Source: a bacterium (GTDB lineage: Bacteria > UBP14 > UBA6098 > B30-G16). Taken from it: 7,066 nucleotides of DNA. Positions 6,559-7,066 of this stretch are shown here, piece by piece. Numbering within the stretch: the stretch's first letter is position 1; each line of letters opens with the position of its first letter. Below the pieces are notes generated by a model. That model saw only the letters and a list, made by a program, of their open reading frames with translations, did no database searches and was not told the DNA's origin. The translations under genes were made by a program, and so were the position numbers. The stretch spans positions 1 through 7,066 of the forward strand of contig JALTEE010000312.1 in the NCBI GenBank assembly GCA_027007865.1, written 5' to 3'.

Positions 6559-6633
6559 GTCATTCCCAACTCGATTGGGAATCCAGAGGGAGTGTGTATT
6601 AAGTCTCTGGATTCCCGTTTGCACGGGAATGAC
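6559..6633. repeat. 75-bp nested inverted-repeat element (MITE- or dRS3-like)
   Basis: The left arm (6559-6588) is GTCATTCCC, nine bases, then GGGAATCCAGAG. The right arm (6605-6633) is CTCTGGATTCCC, eight bases, then GGGAATGAC. The outer and inner blocks of the two arms are exact reverse complements (21 bp in total) around a 16-bp centre. Each arm is itself a small palindrome. The right-arm one (6611-6630) has the form ATTCCC-N8-GGGAAT, the layout known for Neisseria dRS3 repeats. It can fold as one long hairpin or two small ones, and it lies between two convergent genes. There is no transposase inside. Confidence 0.85.
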
Positions 6634-6642
6634 AATTAAGGT

Positions 6643-6659
6643 GCGGGAATGGCAGGACA
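6643..6659 (+). repeat. Degenerate GGGAATGRCA half-copy
   Basis: These 17 bases (GCGGGAATGGCAGGACA) match 6490-6506 at 14 positions. This copy has no matching ATTCCC partner close by, so it is a lone half-element at the right edge of the cluster. Confidence 0.55.
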
Positions 6660-6844
6660 AAGTTATTACGCACGACGAATAGAAGGGATTCGCTTGACTA
6701 TTGCGCATCATCACCCAACCCCACCGATTTTATGCGTGATATATGCCTTTGTCCATTTATGTTATTTCAAATACTTGCTTGCAGTCCGTTTTCCGTCCTC
6801 ATCCCACCGTTGCAGAACAGCCCCCACAATTTGTATATCGATAT

Positions 6845-7066
6845 TTACAGTATAAATCTCGACAAATCCTCATCTTCTGCGATGTTGGCGAGTTTCTTTT
6901 TCACGATATTCGCTGTAATTTTTATCTTGCACGGCGCAATTTCGGTCGCATCGAATAAAAAATCTTCGAGTAGCGCACTCATCGCCGTGTGAAGTCTTCT
7001 CGCACCGATATTCTCTGTTTTGGCATTCACTTCATCGGCGATTTTTGCGATTTCTTTGATTGCGCC
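6845..7066 (-). CDS. hslU: HslU, ATPase subunit of the HslUV protease (C-terminal 73 residues only)
   Basis: The minus-strand frame is open from the right edge to a TAA at 6847-6845, and the start lies outside the window. HslU (ClpY) is a AAA+ unfoldase that forms hexamers on the HslV peptidase and feeds it proteins in the cytoplasm. The visible part begins [14 protein letters not shown] and runs into [11 protein letters not shown], the highly conserved sensor-2 region of HslU. It ends in [10 protein letters not shown], the conserved C-terminal tail that docks into HslV and activates it. The middle ([20 protein letters not shown]) matches the family's usual LLEEISFDA... pattern with a slightly divergent and shortened loop. 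Full-length HslU is usually about 440-460 residues, so about one sixth is present. hslV commonly sits next to hslU and would be expected beyond the right edge. No clear terminator follows the stop. Confidence 0.95.
   Translation of the reverse strand, partial: GAIKEIAKIADEVNAKTENIGARRLHTAMSALLEDFLFDATEIAPCKIKITANIVKKKLANIAEDEDLSRFIL

Larger units (their letters stand above)
6467..6844. other. Intergenic region between convergent genes, rich in GGGAATGAC repeats
   Basis: This 378-bp stretch separates the response-regulator gene from hslU. Bases 6475-6659 hold the repeat cluster described separately. Bases 6660-6844 show no gene, no clear terminator with a T-run and no repeat that I can find. 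Short minus-strand frames here translate the repeat into phrases such as VIPVQTGIQ and SFPCKRESR, a hallmark of spurious open frames over this common repeat type, so none is annotated. Confidence 0.75.

Noticed and set aside
6417..6714. Two overlapping minus-strand open frames of 60-70 codons containing phrases such as SFPCKRESR and VIPVQTGIQ.
   Set aside because: They are translations of the GGGAATGAC repeat cluster. Such frames are typical spurious calls, and neither has a convincing ribosome binding site.
6706..6745. Imperfect inverted repeat (GCATCATCAC with GTGATATATGC) as a possible hslU terminator.
   Set aside because: Pairing is interrupted, the loop is long, and no T-run follows on the minus strand.

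Overview
This 7,066-base window looks like chromosomal DNA from a Gram-negative bacterium. Two predicted proteins carry lipoprotein signal peptides. One is a secreted or periplasmic repeat protein, one is a periplasmic protein with a single C-terminal membrane anchor, one is a sigma-54-dependent (NtrC-type) regulator, and the right edge holds the end of hslU. I cannot assign a phylum from the sequence. Composition is moderate in GC with AT-rich intergenic DNA, and there are no phage, plasmid or transposase genes.

Layout from left to right. (1) A plus-strand gene (6-1910) encodes an exported protein whose C-terminal two thirds is twelve copies of a roughly 27-residue Gly/Asp/Tyr repeat; its true start may lie left of the window. 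(2) A hairpin with T-runs on both sides (1930-1964) is a bidirectional terminator between this gene and the convergent minus-strand lipoprotein gene (1982-3316), which ends in a YfaP/DUF2135-like domain. (3) A 386-bp AT-rich divergent intergenic region holds a plausible sigma-70 promoter in each direction plus overlapping small inverted repeats. (4) Three plus-strand genes follow, joined by ATGA and GTGA stop-start overlaps: a small lipoprotein (3703-4131), a periplasmic helical protein with a C-terminal membrane anchor (4128-5156), and an NtrC-family response regulator (5153-6466). (5) A 378-bp intergenic region carries a cluster of GGGAATGAC-type repeats, including a 75-bp nested inverted repeat. 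(6) The last 73 codons of hslU lie on the minus strand and run off the right edge.

The three-gene operon appears complete: it has a promoter-like sequence in front and a convergent gene behind. It encodes a phosphorylation-competent response regulator but no histidine kinase. The regulator is instead translationally coupled to two envelope proteins of unrecognised family. Together with the divergent lipoprotein and the repeat protein, this suggests an envelope-related locus in which an NtrC-type activator is tied to the synthesis of cell-surface or periplasmic components. That link is inference from gene order. The two best candidates for undescribed biology are this operon and the 27-residue repeat protein.
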